From contig LR990057.1 in the NCBI GenBank assembly GCA_905147135.1, positions 4,340,001 through 4,404,000 on the forward strand: DNA of 64,000 nt, written 5' to 3'. Position numbers and translations under genes: made by a program. The stretch's first letter is position 1, and every line of letters begins with the position of its first letter. Below the pieces are notes generated by a model. That model had not been told where the DNA came from. It saw only the letters and a list, made by a program, of their open reading frames with translations, and did no database searches. This stretch comes from Blastobasis lacticolella. Its lineage: Eukaryota; Arthropoda; Insecta; Lepidoptera; Blastobasidae. Shown one piece after another: positions 49,601 to 62,200 of the stretch.

Positions 49601-51329
49601 TTACAAACTTTTAATTTATTAAGATTACAGTAACAATCAAATGCACTCTAATAAGGTATAACAAGCAACAGACCAAGGAACTAAATGCGGATTGCGATTT
49701 TTTTATTGGAATCTTATTAGTAAGATTAGTCCCATAATATCTGTATTTAGGTAATACAGAAATATTCAAGTACCCTTCATGAAAATTAAATATATATATA
49801 TGAAAATTATTTGTTTTCCCCAAGGTGGCAAACAAGCTAAGGTAAGCAGTAACAGTAGCCTATTGAGTGTGTTGGCCACCCCATACACAACCTTTCACCC
49901 ATTTCTTGAGGTAGTGTATGTTGTACTCTCCAGGGAGCTCATTCAACCATATTGCAAATGGTAGAAAGATAACAATTTGGTTCCAAGGTGTGAAGAACTC
50001 CCTGTAGGTAGGTAGTAAGCTAGCCCAAGAGGTGAGAAAATATATAAAATAGTAACTACCACTTATTAGAAAGATGCAATTTTTTTCAAGTCCAGATATA
50101 TATTTTGTACTTAAAATAGAATATCCATATAGATATCATAATGAAGATGATTATGAATAAAGTTTAGTTGATATTAGTATGCTAAATTGATCACAGTCCA
50201 GAACTTTTATCTCAAAAAATTTATATAAAAATGTTGATGGTAGTTGTAAAAAAATTGTTCACACAAAATGGAGGGTAAAAGTATCTGTCTGTGTAAAAAT
50301 CGCAAAGCAGCACTTGTAGAAGCGGAAGCTAAAAATCTGTGTGGAAAAAAACCTTGGTCTTTCACTTGATTGACATGGTGGGCCACACCCGAGCCAATGG
50401 GGCCAGGCGCTGCCGCCTGCAGGGCCAGCTCCACGGAGTTTTGTGGAGACAACTCACTGGTCTTGTTGATAGGAGCATGCACGGCTCCACCGAAGCCGGC
50501 CATGGGGTGGTACTGGGGGTACTGGGACTGACCCACGACCGGGTGGCTGTACTGGCCAGCGAACTGGGCCGGCGCCCCTCCCGCGCCCAGCGTCGGCGGC
50601 ACCGACATCTGCATGATGGCCGGATCATTGGGCAGCGAGGGCACATTGTTCAGTACGCGAATGTCCTTTATGTCCGACCCGCGGAACAAGATGTAGTCGT
50701 ACACCTGGCTTTGCGGCGCCACCGGGTACTGCGTCTCCCTGTCCTCAGTCCCGAACGAGCGCACTGTGCAATAAAACACACATTAGTCAGCTACCAATAA
50801 ATAAACAAGTAACGTAATCCTAACGTGCAGGGAACGCACCAATTGTTTACACGGGATAATCGTTATCAACGTCATCAAAGTGAAACCGCGGTCACAATAT
50901 GTGAACCCAATAATTTTATGTTGAGGGTAGCTCGAAAACAATGTGCCACGTCTAATTGGAATGTAATTAGTCTAATTAGATAGAAATGTGAGGAAATCAT
51001 GAAACAACGGATAAATTACACCGCTTTCCCAAACAATAAACAAAGATCGGTTTGAATTACTGGAGGGAAACAAGTCCTTAGCCTTCTAGAGGTCGATTAC
51101 ATTTTCAGTGAAACCGAACAAGGTAACGACGAAAATATAGAATGATAACCAAAATAGGGATTATAGGAGGGAATGAGATACAGTGACAGGATCCATTTGT
51201 CAACTTACCGCTAGCCAAAGCGATGGTACATTCCTGAGGATCAACGGTGAAAAGTCGGCCTTCATAACGGATGTCGGCTTTCGATATTAGGCTAATCTTG
51301 GAGCCCAATTCAGGCATTCCAGAACTCAT
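43613..51329 (-). CDS. tral: LSM14 / Trailer hitch, mRNP and P-body protein
   Basis: RNA-granule protein that binds the DDX6/Me31B helicase and represses translation. Exons: 51329-51209, 50763-50353, 49429-49323, 48904-48592, 48337-48135, 47580-47408, 46943-46809, 46135-45963 and, tentatively, 43653-43613. All phases agree (1677 nt, 558 aa). The LSm domain runs from [18 protein letters not shown] to [10 protein letters not shown] and [13 protein letters not shown]. Exon 4 encodes a long Gln/His tract. Exon 5 begins with RG repeats ([15 protein letters not shown]) and then the FDF box ([13 protein letters not shown]). Exon 6 has the FFD box ([14 protein letters not shown]). Exon 7 has the TFG box ([11 protein letters not shown]). 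Exon 8 is RGG-rich, then a Pro/His-rich tail. The last exon (13 codons) is inferred only from acceptor and phase; all others are firm. Confidence 0.92.
44815..45500. repeat. dispersed 'cccggcgcgacttcgt' repeat remnants in the last LSM14 intron
   Basis: 'actagctggcccggcgggacttcgtgcgcg' type sequence at 44820 and the opposite-orientation counterpart ('ggattttaatgcggttttt..gattcaagaggaaggtt') at 45420-45480 belong to the family also seen at 54645-54840, 55370-55500 and 62170-62215. No coding capacity. Confidence 0.45.
45685..45908 (-). repeat. dispersed repeat family C copy next to LSM14 exon 8
   Basis: Reverse-orientation copy ('gctcttacagtgagggaaaacatcg' ... 'ggacattaacgcca'). It starts about 55 bp after the exon 8 donor at 45961-45962, so it lies at the beginning of the following intron. 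Confidence 0.6.
46515..46680 (+). repeat. dispersed repeat family E
   Basis: Ordered blocks are 'acactttcactgcggccgac', 'caattgagttaaaatcggcg', 'actcatctggtcggtgcatttaatatgcgcgct', and 'agcactgctgtagcctctct'. Related copies occur at 57885-58020 and 63655-63790 (plus) and 60345-60475 (minus). Non-coding, SINE- or MITE-like. Confidence 0.6.
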
Positions 51330-52504
51330 TGTGTCACTGTAAAAATTAACTGCCGATGACAAAGATTTTTTACGATATCGTCGACCGCAAAACTACAGCC
51401 ACCAAACAAAATGACTGACGGAAAGTTAGTAATGAAGTTGGCAACAAGCCGGCGTACACAAACAGCTGACGCATGAGCGTTGATAACTCTAGCGGTAGCG
51501 CCATCTACTGGTACATTTTATGATAATGTTAAGGCTTCTACACACTATGCTTACGAAAACCAGGCGGCTCTTGCGCGGTACAAAAGAGTATATTCTACAT
51601 GTTAAATATGTTGTACCATAAGGAGGCTATGGTTGTACCTATGTCTGTGGTACGCACTTACTATAAAAATATTTGTTATATTTGCCGGTTATTCTTAATC
51701 TAATTGTTGGTCTTATAAAATACCTAAAAGCACGGTGAATATCAAACACCACCAAATGAAGATAAACAGTTATTTCAAATAATGAACGTTATCTTTAATG
51801 GAGTTATTAACTTTCGTATTTAGCCGAGTAATGTACACCATTTTTACTCTTGATCAACTTGTTGACGCGAGTGCGATTCCTTTCCGATTATTTTAATATT
51901 TTGTTGTTATTCTCTGTAACAGTTAAGTTTTATTATTGAGTTACGTTTTTACATTTTGTTATTGTTGAGTTTTTGTTATCTGCACGTTAATTCGGTCCAA
52001 AATTAGTGAACCTGGTCCAAGCAATGCAAACACTTTTATTCACCGAAGAAAAAGCATTCCAAACATACTCCAATGCGATTTACAGATAAGGAGACTGTTA
52101 TTTACATATTCAAAAATGTAGAATACAGTTAGGCCAGGATTCGTATCCTTACAAACGTGATATTGTTGTAAGTTTGACAACCATTTTTTTCTTTGTTCAC
52201 ACTTTGTCTCACATGAAAGTGTTTACTTATGCTCCCTTTACGAATTTTTTTATTGCCTAAATTATATAAACCCATTCAAAATTAGCTACATCAAATATCA
52301 GAGTTTTTTTTTCATATTGAATCAGACACGGATAATCTTATAAAATGGAAATTGTGTGGTGGAACTTTAAAACTGAAACAAGGCACAGTACCAACAAAAT
52401 TTTAATGCCAAAAAATTCAAAGAACGGCTCCGGTCCCCCGCCTTATGACAAAAGAGAAAGAATAGACGTTGGTTGGATTTCGGAACGATTTACTAGCCTT
52501 AAAA

Positions 52505-52700
52505 GATTTAGCTAAGCTACATCACCCCGGCCGCCCGCGCCCGCCGTTCGTTAAACCGGCGCGGGTGCTGTGACGTCATAGCCATTACTTGACGGGTCTA
52601 ATACGTTTTCGCGCGTTCCCATATTAATTTGTGTATAAAAAGCTCAGTTTTCGCGATATCGAAATAATTTTTTCACAGTTAGTTTATAATCAACGTTAAA
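52505..52700 (+). promoter_or_regulatory. promoter-like island without an assigned gene
   Basis: A GC-rich block (52520-52570) is followed by a CRE-like TGACGTCA (52571-52578), a TATAAAAAG box near 52636, and an initiator-like TTCACAGTTAG near 52672. Order and spacing fit an RNA polymerase II core promoter on the plus strand, but no downstream coding exon is recognised. Confidence 0.4.
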
Positions 52701-53205
52701 GTTTGACTTAGGGCTAAAAAAAGTAAATAAATTTTCATTTACATCTTCCTCATTCATGATGGAATGAAACACGAGAAAACATATTCCATTTAGTATGATC
52801 TACTTCTAAAGGTGCTACCAAATCACAGTTTATAATTCGCTGTCGCTGTATATATAACATATGCACGTAGATTTTATTAGACAGATAATTAATTGATTGT
52901 ATTATGGATAGATATTTATCCATAGATATTCCATAAAATAAAAAAATATGGTCACCCTATTAGAAAGAAACAAACAGCATCTGTTCTTCACCTTTTGCTC
53001 GGCTCGTTTTTACTCGAACAGTGCTCAGTCCTGTTAAATATGATAAGTCCATGGTTCATAGCTAAATTTGTTAACATACTAAGTATTTTTAGAGCGCTTC
53101 AATCGCGATATGCAGAGAATTTATAGATTTTTATTTATTTATGGTCCTCACTTGAAGTTGTAATGTTCTAAAGTTGATTGTTAAAATTAGGCCATGTGAA
53201 TAAAT

Positions 53206-54030
53206 GAGGAGGTTTCCAGTAGGTATAGATAGTTGGTTTCAAAAAGCATCAATAGATGGCGCTCCTACAATTTTGGTAATCTTTTTATAATCTGTATGAT
53301 GGTGGCAGTGATTTCATGCAGCCAACTAATACTAAACTTAAAAATAAATTGTTTATTAATATAAACATAACTGTTAAAGGTTGAACGAGGTGTAAAAAGA
53401 AATATTTACAGAAGTTAGCACTATGTTCCATTATAATTACAACCTCTAAAATGTTTGAAAACTATTGACAAATGCAATATTATCCAATACAACGTACCTA
53501 GTGTTTATATCCTGTTTGCTAAGAACCTATTTCAAGCGATTATCAATGAGGAGTTTTCCAATAGGTATCTAAAGCATTCTTAACCACTCACTAGATGGCG
53601 GCCCGTCAATTTTGGTAATTGATAATCGCTTGAAAAAGGTTCTTAGCAAAGGGGATATAAACACTGGGTACGTTGTATTGGATAATATTGTATTTATTAA
53701 TAGTTTTCAACCATTTTAGAGGTTGTAATAAAATGGAGCATAGTGCCTATTCATAAAAATATGTCTTTGTTAATTTCGTTTAACCTTTAAAAGTTATGTT
53801 TATATTAATAAACGTTTTATTTTTAGGTATAGTATTAGATGGATGCATGATATCACTCGCAAAATCATACAGATTTTAAAAAAATTACCAGAATTGTAGG
53901 AGCGCCATCTATTGATGCTTTTTGAAACTAACTGACAATACCTACTGGAAAACTCCTCATTACCAAAATTGTCGGGGAGCCATCTAGTGAGTGGTTAGGA
54001 ATGCTTTAGATACCTATTGGAAAACTCCTC
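53206..54030 (-). mobile_element. MITE family A copy, interrupted by another copy
   Basis: A reverse-orientation copy lies in two pieces, 53206-53547 and 53961-54030. The missing junction sequence of the first piece (ATTACCAAAATTGTCGGGG...) reappears at 53959 onward. Joined, it is about 412 bp, the length of intact copies. The insertion is the element at 53548-53958. Confidence 0.75.
53548..53958 (+). mobile_element. MITE family A copy inserted into family A
   Basis: An intact 411 bp copy with ends GAGGAGTTTTCCAATAGG and its inverse ending CTCCTC, inserted between CAAT and TACC of another copy. The dinucleotide AT is present on both sides, either a 2-bp target duplication or part of the terminus. 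Confidence 0.75.
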
Positions 54031-54459
54031 ATTAAAAATAAACAAATAAATTATCTGCGCGAAAGTGAAAAACGCGCTTCGACCGTTTCTATGAAAATAA
54101 CCTTTGTGTATTGTGGCTGAACTTGGCATTGTCAGTCAAATTTAGTTCGACTTTCAGCCTGACGCAAAGTCTCGTGGCCCTCACTCTAATCGCGATTGAA
54201 CGTCTCGGAGCGCCTTAACATTTAAATTGTCTATGCATTGAAAATGTCTATGATTTTTAATTTTCTAATGTTGCCAAGAAGTAAATACGCCTAATATTTG
54301 GTAAAAAGATATCGAAATAATTGTACGCACGTATACGTACGACGCAACGGTGGCGCTTACCAGAAAAGTGCTTTGGTTGTAAAGAATAAATGTGAATAGT
54401 TCCTTGAATGTTCTTAGTTATACCTATGAGTGCCAATAATTTGGGTGACTGTTTTGGGT

Positions 54460-54905
54460 TATGCGCTTATTACATTTGACTAAATTCAGTAACTAAATTT
54501 AGAAGCAAAAAGCGTGAGAGCAAATTAAAGTGGAATGTATTGCTCTTAAAATAACGTAAATTTTTGTATCACTTATCGTATGTCGCTCCGATTTTCAAAT
54601 GCCGTAATACAAAAATGGACCTTATTTTATACGTAACTAGTGGACCCGGCGCGACTTCGTACGCGTACACCTATTTTACCCTTACCTACCCTTTTTTTCT
54701 TACTTAAAAACCTTCCTCTTGAATCACTCTATCTATTAAAAAAAACCGCATCAAAATCCGTTGCGTAGTTTCAAAGATTTAAGCATACAAAGGGACATAG
54801 GGACAGAGAAAGCGACTTTGTTTTATACTATGTAGTGATACATTCCACTTTGATTTGCTCTCGCGCTTTTTGCTTCTGAATTTAGTCAAATGTAATCAGC
54901 GCATT
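54460..54905. mobile_element. TIR element with about 60-bp ends
   Basis: Left end TATGCGCTTATTACATTTGA and right end (inverse) AATGCGCTGATTACATTTGA continue as near-identical arms through AGAAGCAAAAAGCG and AGTGGAATGTAT. The middle (54640-54835) is a copy of the 'cccggcgcgacttcgt' dispersed repeat. Confidence 0.65.
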
Positions 54906-56046
54906 AGAGAAAGTAACAGTGTCGGATCCGATTTCGATCCAAACGAGGGATTTCTATGTTATTTTTAGAAAGAATTGAAAGAACTGTGACTAGTCATTTG
55001 TGAGTACTTACACATCGACCAGATACTAGTTATAACAGTGGAGCAGTTACAAATACATACATATACATATACTCACGCCCGCATCGCATGATAGGCAGAG
55101 CCTATCACAAGTCACAAGTGGAGCTGTTCTTAGCGATATTCCGAAATCTATACATAGTATAAAACAAAATCACCTCCCGCCGTCTGTCCCTATATGTATA
55201 TCAATGTCAATGTGTATTAGTGACTCCCCTGATGTTGCTGATGTCCATAGGCGGCGGTGACCACTTTCCATCAGGTGGCCCACTTGCCTGTTTGTCTGCC
55301 GTATAACAAAAAAAATATATGTATATATCAATGTATGTAGAAAAAAAAAATGTACGCTTACCTAGGTCTTTTCAATTACGCAACGGACTTTAATGCCGTT
55401 TTCAGCATTAGATAGTGTGTGTAAGAGGAAGGTTCATAAGTAAGAAAAGAAGGGTAGATAGTGGTAAAGTAGGTGTACGCGAACGAAGTCGCGCCGGATC
55501 CATTAGTATAAAATAAAGTATTACATGGTGTAATGGTTCATAAATGTCTGATAATCTAACTTGCATCCCATATGGGGACTTTGGAAGGTACAGGCTTATT
55601 TACAGAAGTCGCCTTAGAATGATTTATTTCTAAAAATTACAATAGAAATAGTTTTGAAATCTGTTACAATGGTTGACTTGGACAAGAATCGTAGTACAGG
55701 ATCCTAAATTACTAGACAGATAAAGACTGTGCTGGGTATTGGAGGTTCTGGTAAGGATAGAGTAACATTCTCATTACAAACAGTTGCCTATCTGGTTCAA
55801 AATAGAGCATAGGTACAACTTCACGGTCGAAGGTCTCCCATGGGAGGAGAGGAAAGTCTTTCATTTTTGAGACCAAGTTTCGGTTGAGATGTCCCCTCCG
55901 AAATGGGCCGAGCTTTCAGTTGTAGGTTATTGATGTCGCACGGAGGTTGATCCGTTGAGGTAGGTATCTCGTGTGTTCGGTTTCTTTCTGATGTTCTGAG
56001 TCTTCCTTTGTTCCAGATAGAGTGAAAAAGGGAAATTTAAATTATT

Positions 56047-56091
56047 CCAATGGCAACTCTACCGTGTGACATTGACATTGACGTGACGTCA
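56047..56091 (+). promoter_or_regulatory. candidate promoter of the condensin gene
   Basis: A CCAAT motif (56047-56051) and a palindromic CRE-like TGACGTCA (56084-56091) lie about 190-240 bp before the start codon. Position is suggestive only. Confidence 0.35.
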
Positions 56092-56282
56092 TAACGAACG
56101 ACAACCGTTGAGTTTTGACTTTGATTTGATTTGTTTGGTTTAAGCGTATTTGTGCCGAAACCGAGTGAAATAGCATAAACCTACGAAAATAGTGTATTTG
56201 CAAATTCTTCTGAATTGAATTATATTAATTAATCTGTTTGTTTCCTTTGACACATATAATATTATGTGCTAAAAGTGCAAAA

Positions 56283-59200
56283 ATGCTGGAAAATCCAATA
56301 ACATCCACCCCCTTGCCACGGACCAGTCTTGGCGGGAGTAGTGGCAACAGTTCACTTCGCAGACGGAGTCTCATTCCACAGAAACGAGTTAATTCAAATA
56401 AAGACGAGGTACTCATACTTATTAACAATAACAACGCCTTTACTGTACAACATCCCTATAAACACTCCATTCCTATTAGATTAGATTAGTGAATCACTAA
56501 TCCAAAAGTATCACTAACTGTGATAGAATTTCAATCATTGAGTGATTTATTTAATTTCAATGGATAAATTAAGAAAATAGTGTTTATATAGATGTATTGG
56601 AACAAACAGCTTGTGCTATTACACAGAGTTAAGAGTTTATTTTATGTTTACTATTACTCAGAATTATCCAGACTATTGGTAAAACAAATCATTGTGGAGC
56701 ATTAATCACTGATACTGGTAGTTCATTCCATGCACTGACCTAATCCTATTTAGCAAAAAATGGTGTCAGGGGTTCTACTTTTTGATGATGATATTTTTAT
56801 TTGGGATTATTTTATATTTGGTTGAAAGACGAGCAGCATTCGTTTTATTTATTAAAGAAAGTAAATAATGTTAAGTTTAATAATTGTAAAGGAAACTTAA
56901 TGTAGAGAAAATGTCATTGTTTAATAGGTACACAATGACGATGATGCTGAACGGTCATCGCTGGTGGCATCGGAGCGTGCGGCTGCGTCCTCCACACCAC
57001 AATCACCGCGCCAAAGCCGTGATACCATGACCTCTTCACCACAGAAAGAGCATTTCCAAGGTTGTCTCAAACTGTATGCAGAGAATGTAAGTATATATTC
57101 TAAAATCTATAATCATATAAACGGGATCACAACCTACAATGTGAGGCTGCTTAAGACCAAGAGAAGGGGTGGAAAAGAGTAGGAACGAGGACCTTAGCAG
57201 AAGCCGGGATTCTCTGCTGCAACAATTATGAGTATATGTATATTTAAATTGTTGTTTTCTAAACTATTTCTAAACTTATGTTCTATCACACAAATATAAT
57301 TTCCCTTACATTAACAAAATATTTGTAAAAACTTTTTTAATTGTAAATGTTAATATACAAAATCTACCCTTATTTCCAGAAAATAAACAAGGACAATGCT
57401 TGGAACCTTCAGTTGATAGACTTCATGACGTCAATGTTACGTAGACATGACACTCGTATGGAGAACCTACAAACTGCTTCCACAGTTGTTGATGCCTCTG
57501 CTAAAATATACTCGTTTAGAGTAGACGCTGTGCATTATGATGTACTCAAAATGGCTGGAGGCCTGAGCAAAGCTGCACAGGTTTGTATATTACATATTTT
57601 TAGCTGTTTTCAAGTAAAATAGATCCTTTGGCTCTGTCTATGTTAGCTGTATTTGTTTTACTGGTAGGCTAGTGGCCAGGATCATCATATCCCAACCTTT
57701 ATCCCACTAGGTGGGGTTGTGGTCAGCATAGTCTCTCAGAGTCATACTGTAAAAAGTTTAGTTAAAAAGTTACTGTCCATTTTATATTTTAGTCATGGCA
57801 CTAGATGTATGTTAGTAGCTAGGACATAGCCATAATATGACTGAAAACCAGTTCAGAACTTTGTGATCTTTTAATACTTTTGCTGCGCCCAACACAACAA
57901 TTGGGTCGAAATGGGTGCTACGCGTGTGCGCATGACTTATCTGGTCGCTCCATTTAATACGCGCGCTACTATACTTAGCACTACTGTAGCCTCTCTGTTT
58001 GAATTAGTAGGGGAAGTGTTAATCCACCATCATTACCACACCATCCACCATTCTCTTTTTTCTGATGTCCTTCTAAAACCGAGTTCCCACCATCACAGAG
58101 TAAGCGAGGGAAGAAGGATGATGAAGGGGGCACACAAGAGGATGGCGCGGCGGATGGCGAGCCGGCTAACGTGCCAAAGAAGAAGAAGAAGCGGTCCAGA
58201 GGAGCCATAGCAGCCAATCCCGATGTTTTTAATGGCGACTTTGATGCTAATGATTGTATTGGTGAGTGTCGAAAAATATCTTCTCATTCCATCTATTCAA
58301 AAACTTTGCGCAATAAAGAGTGGACTAGGTGTTTTCCCCAAAAAGGCATATAATGCATATAGTAACTCACAGGTTACAAACAGTTGGTTGCCTCACACAT
58401 CTTGGTAAGGGATTTAGGGTTTTATAACATCACAATGCTACATGTGGGGAGCCTTCTATGTCATGCCTTCAATAGATCGTCTTTATCATCCTTCTAATAT
58501 ACCTTCCCCGGCCTTCGGCTTCATGTGGCGACGCCAAATCTACCTTTATTGTTGTGTTCTAGCTTTTTACGTTCGACCTGCGACCAGAGCCTTTTCCTTG
58601 CGTCAGCAGGGGGACAGCATTTAGTTTAGCTTGGGCCTATGAGTTGGTGGAAGAGCCTCACAACCCCCCTGAAATGTAGAAAGATAGATAAAACAATTAA
58701 TTATTTTATTTTCGATTTTCAGATCCATTTTTCGAGCGGCTAGCGGCGACTGCTGGCGACGTGACGTCATCTAACAGAGCTTTCAATGCGACGCTCCCCA
58801 TCCACGACGAAACTCTTGCATTGATTCTAAGGTATTTTTTTTTATATTTCAGCACTGAATAATTAATTGTTGTTGATAGACCTAGTCTAGTATCCATTTG
58901 AGACCATCTTGCTTCGGCACCCTACACCACTCTTGCCGACTCACGGTCTCCACTCAAGAACTTCAACAGACCCCACAACGTTTTTCGTCTGATCTTAGTT
59001 AACCCACATTCACAGGACCGACCAGCCATTCCTAGAGTCGATAAAGGAGAACATACCAGAAGAGATCAACCTCTCTAGTCGGACCACACTGCCATGCGGC
59101 CTGTTGCCAGCCTTCTTGGAGAGCGACCCGATCTGCGAGCCCTTCGCCGGATTCTCCATCACCAACTGGGACCCGGAGACTGAGGACACGTATGTTCATG

Positions 59201-62200
59201 ATGAGCTAGGCAGTTCTATAAGATGGGAGATATATTTGTGACACTAATTGGAATTATAATATTTTAGATTTACCAAGTCTAATAAATCGCCAAAATCGAT
59301 GTAGCGCTTAGTAAATGACACAACACATAACGTAGGCTACTTTGTTCTTTGGCAACACATTCGTGACCCCACTGGTGATTTGGATATCTATGCGGTGGTG
59401 ACCACCTACCATAAGGTGATCCCTTTGCTTGTTTGCCTCCCACTATAATAAAAATAAAATTACCTGCAGTGACAGAGCAGCAAGGCTAAGAAAGTTTGAC
59501 GTCAGGTAGTCAAATGGATAGTATGTAACTTGTTCCATGATGTTTCAGAGAGACGCGGGTGAACAATTGGGTGGAAGAAAACCGACTGAATCTGTCGCAA
59601 CAGGCGCTGGCATTCGACGTCAATGCTGAAGTGGAGCCTATACCGCAGGATGAGGCGCCCAATGATTTGTACGGTATGTATACACGAGAAGGAAATTGCA
59701 TTATCACCCTAAGGTTGCAACTGTTTCACTTCATAAAGGAAAAGCCTGGACAAGGACGATTTTCCCTTGCAATGATATTGTGGTGGTAGTTGGTAGGACT
59801 CTGTCAAGCCTAGTCCGCCCAGGTTAGTACTCCCATCGCGTTATCTATTTCTGTCGCCAAGCAACATTGCTTGCATTGTTGTGTTGCGGTTTGAAGCATA
59901 AGGTTGCCAGCGAAATTACAGGCATGAGGCATTTTATCTTAGTCCTTAATATGACAACTCACCAGCTGGTCTGCATTTTTGTCACCTGCGACCTAAATAT
60001 ATGAATTGTTGATGTTATGGGCGACAGTTACCATTTACTGTCGCCACCATCAGGTGGGTAGTTTGCTTTTTTGTCACTGAGTAGCATAAATTTTTTTATT
60101 AGAAGTAACACTTATAAGTAAGATTACTTATTGGCCATGTGGTGCTCGGGAGAGGACAATTATTGTACCGACCGAGTGTTTGATGGGTGCCGTACAAGCC
60201 TACTAATGTCTACCTCAGTGATAAATGAGCAGATACCTCATCTTTAGGGGGGGGATATGGTAACTGTTATTCATAACATATTCGTTCTGTGTGTGAGGAT
60301 TAAGCTGGTATGTCTCACGCTACTGATTACGTTGGCTACCTGTCGTATCTAGACATTAACCAGATGAGTCGGCGCACACTCGCGTAACGCCTATTTTGTA
60401 TGGACCGGCCAGACGAGTCTGCACCTTTACGTAAGGCCGACTACGACTCAGTTGTTGAGGCGGCCGCAACGAACGAGTTGAGGTCTGTGTTGGTGCAATG
60501 TTTTTTCTTGTTAAGAATATATTAAATCAACTTAAGCGTCGCCTAAAGTTTAGTGTACTTCTTCTTCTTATCGAGTCGATGGACTTAACTCCCCCTAAAA
60601 TTTTTTTCGCCCAGTATTCGGCGACGCAAACAGTATTTGCACTGGCCTCTAACAAGTCCTCCATTGTGCAAGCTTTAGGGCACGCCGAGCATGAGACGAA
60701 GAAGTCCATGGTTTGCGGAGATATGCCAGTCACAGGGAGAATTTTTCAATTATACATCCTCATTACTATTAAGCGCCTTCCAGGTAGGCCACGTAAGTTA
60801 GTGCAATTGGACAGAAATGTACGGTCTTATTAATAAAATACCCTATAGTTGGTTTGAAACGTTCATTAGCTAAAACACTTTTAAAATTCCTTATTTATAA
60901 ACGTTGCATAAACTAACATTAGCAAAAGGGCTGATCAAATACAGATCATGTTGTCGCACTGACGAATTTATCAATAGCCGAAAACATAAAATCGCTTGTA
61001 GGCAAGCCTAAAAAAGTTTACTGTTGAAATTTGCTATGAAAACGAAGTTCGAAGGAAAATGGTACAAGTAATGGCTATATGGATGCCTCTACTATGCCTA
61101 TCCTCTTCAGGATAAAAGTCAAGAATGGAGTCACGGATCCACTGTGCCATCCATGTTATAAACGAAATATATGGTGCAGTGTGGATGGCTTCACAAAGCG
61201 AATACAATCAGCTGTTGCGTGTGACGGCGGCCATGTTTGTCACTAATATAGGTTTATCAGAGGTATAGAGAGAGATCTTAGGTTTATCAGAGGTATAGAG
61301 AGATTCTTTAAGTTATGAAGCCGCTATTGAGCGTTTTAACGCTAATACGCGTTTATAAGACCGGTAACGTATAACTTGATGTCTCCGTTCAGAGGACGAG
61401 CCCCTAGCCTACATAGAGAGCGACGAGGAGGTACCCGTCGGTATAAATAATGTGTTGAATGTCACCCTGTATTCCCCCATCCAGAGGACGAGCCGCTAGC
61501 CGGCATAGAGAGCGACGAGGAGGCGGACGTGGCGGTGGCGGTGGCGGTGGCCGTGGCGGCGGCCGGGGCCGGGGCGCGCCCGCCGCCGCGGCTGGCCGAC
61601 ATGCGGCCCGGCGCGGCCGCCGACTCGCGGCTCGAGTACTCCTACTGCGGGGCCATCGTGGCCGCCTGGGCCGGGCCCGCGCATTGGCGGCTCAAGAATA
61701 ATCGTGGTGAGTATACGGGGAATGGAGGGAGACAGTTTTAACGAAAAGTGGTATCATAGTTTGGGTGCTCAAGAATAATCGAGGTTTGTATACTATTCTA
61801 CAACATGGAAGGGATAAGAGTTCGGTGGAGATTGGCAGTTGTACAGCCGACGGTCGCACTTCTACACTCAAAAACTACCAAGCCTATTTTAAAAATTCTT
61901 TCACCTATAGGAAGCTACATTATCAGAAACATTAGAGTATACATATTTGATCTCTAAAAAATTAGAAATCTCTAGGTAAAATGCGAAGCGCATAATTTCA
62001 AAACGACTGCACTTACTTAACAAATTTTTTTTTTGTTGGATTTGTTACTGTTAGTACAAGATTTGTATGTAAGAAATAAAACTGGGGATACGGGTAGAAT
62101 ATCTGTTCGGTAAGCATGGGGTAGATGTTAGGGTAGGGGATTGAGAAGTATAGGGTGGTGGTAGGGTAGGAGTAAGACTCCACGCAAACTAAGTCGCGCC

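Larger units (their letters stand above)
51330..56282. other. large gene-free interval between LSM14 and the condensin gene
   Basis: No gene is supported. Contents are AT-rich DNA, a GC-rich promoter-like island with CRE and TATA motifs (52505-52700), the self-nested MITE family A (53206-54030), a TIR element (54460-54905) containing a 'cgcgacttcgt' repeat, a SINE tail (55233-55315), and the 5' region of the condensin gene after about 56040. Confidence 0.5.

Noticed and set aside
57911..58210. 99-codon plus-strand frame overlapping condensin exon 4
   Set aside because: It runs through a dispersed repeat and reads exon 4 in a different frame; the phase-consistent exon is 58099-58261.
60498..60833. 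111-codon frame in a condensin intron
   Set aside because: No recognisable motif, lies among SINE copies, and does not fit the phase of the flanking exons.
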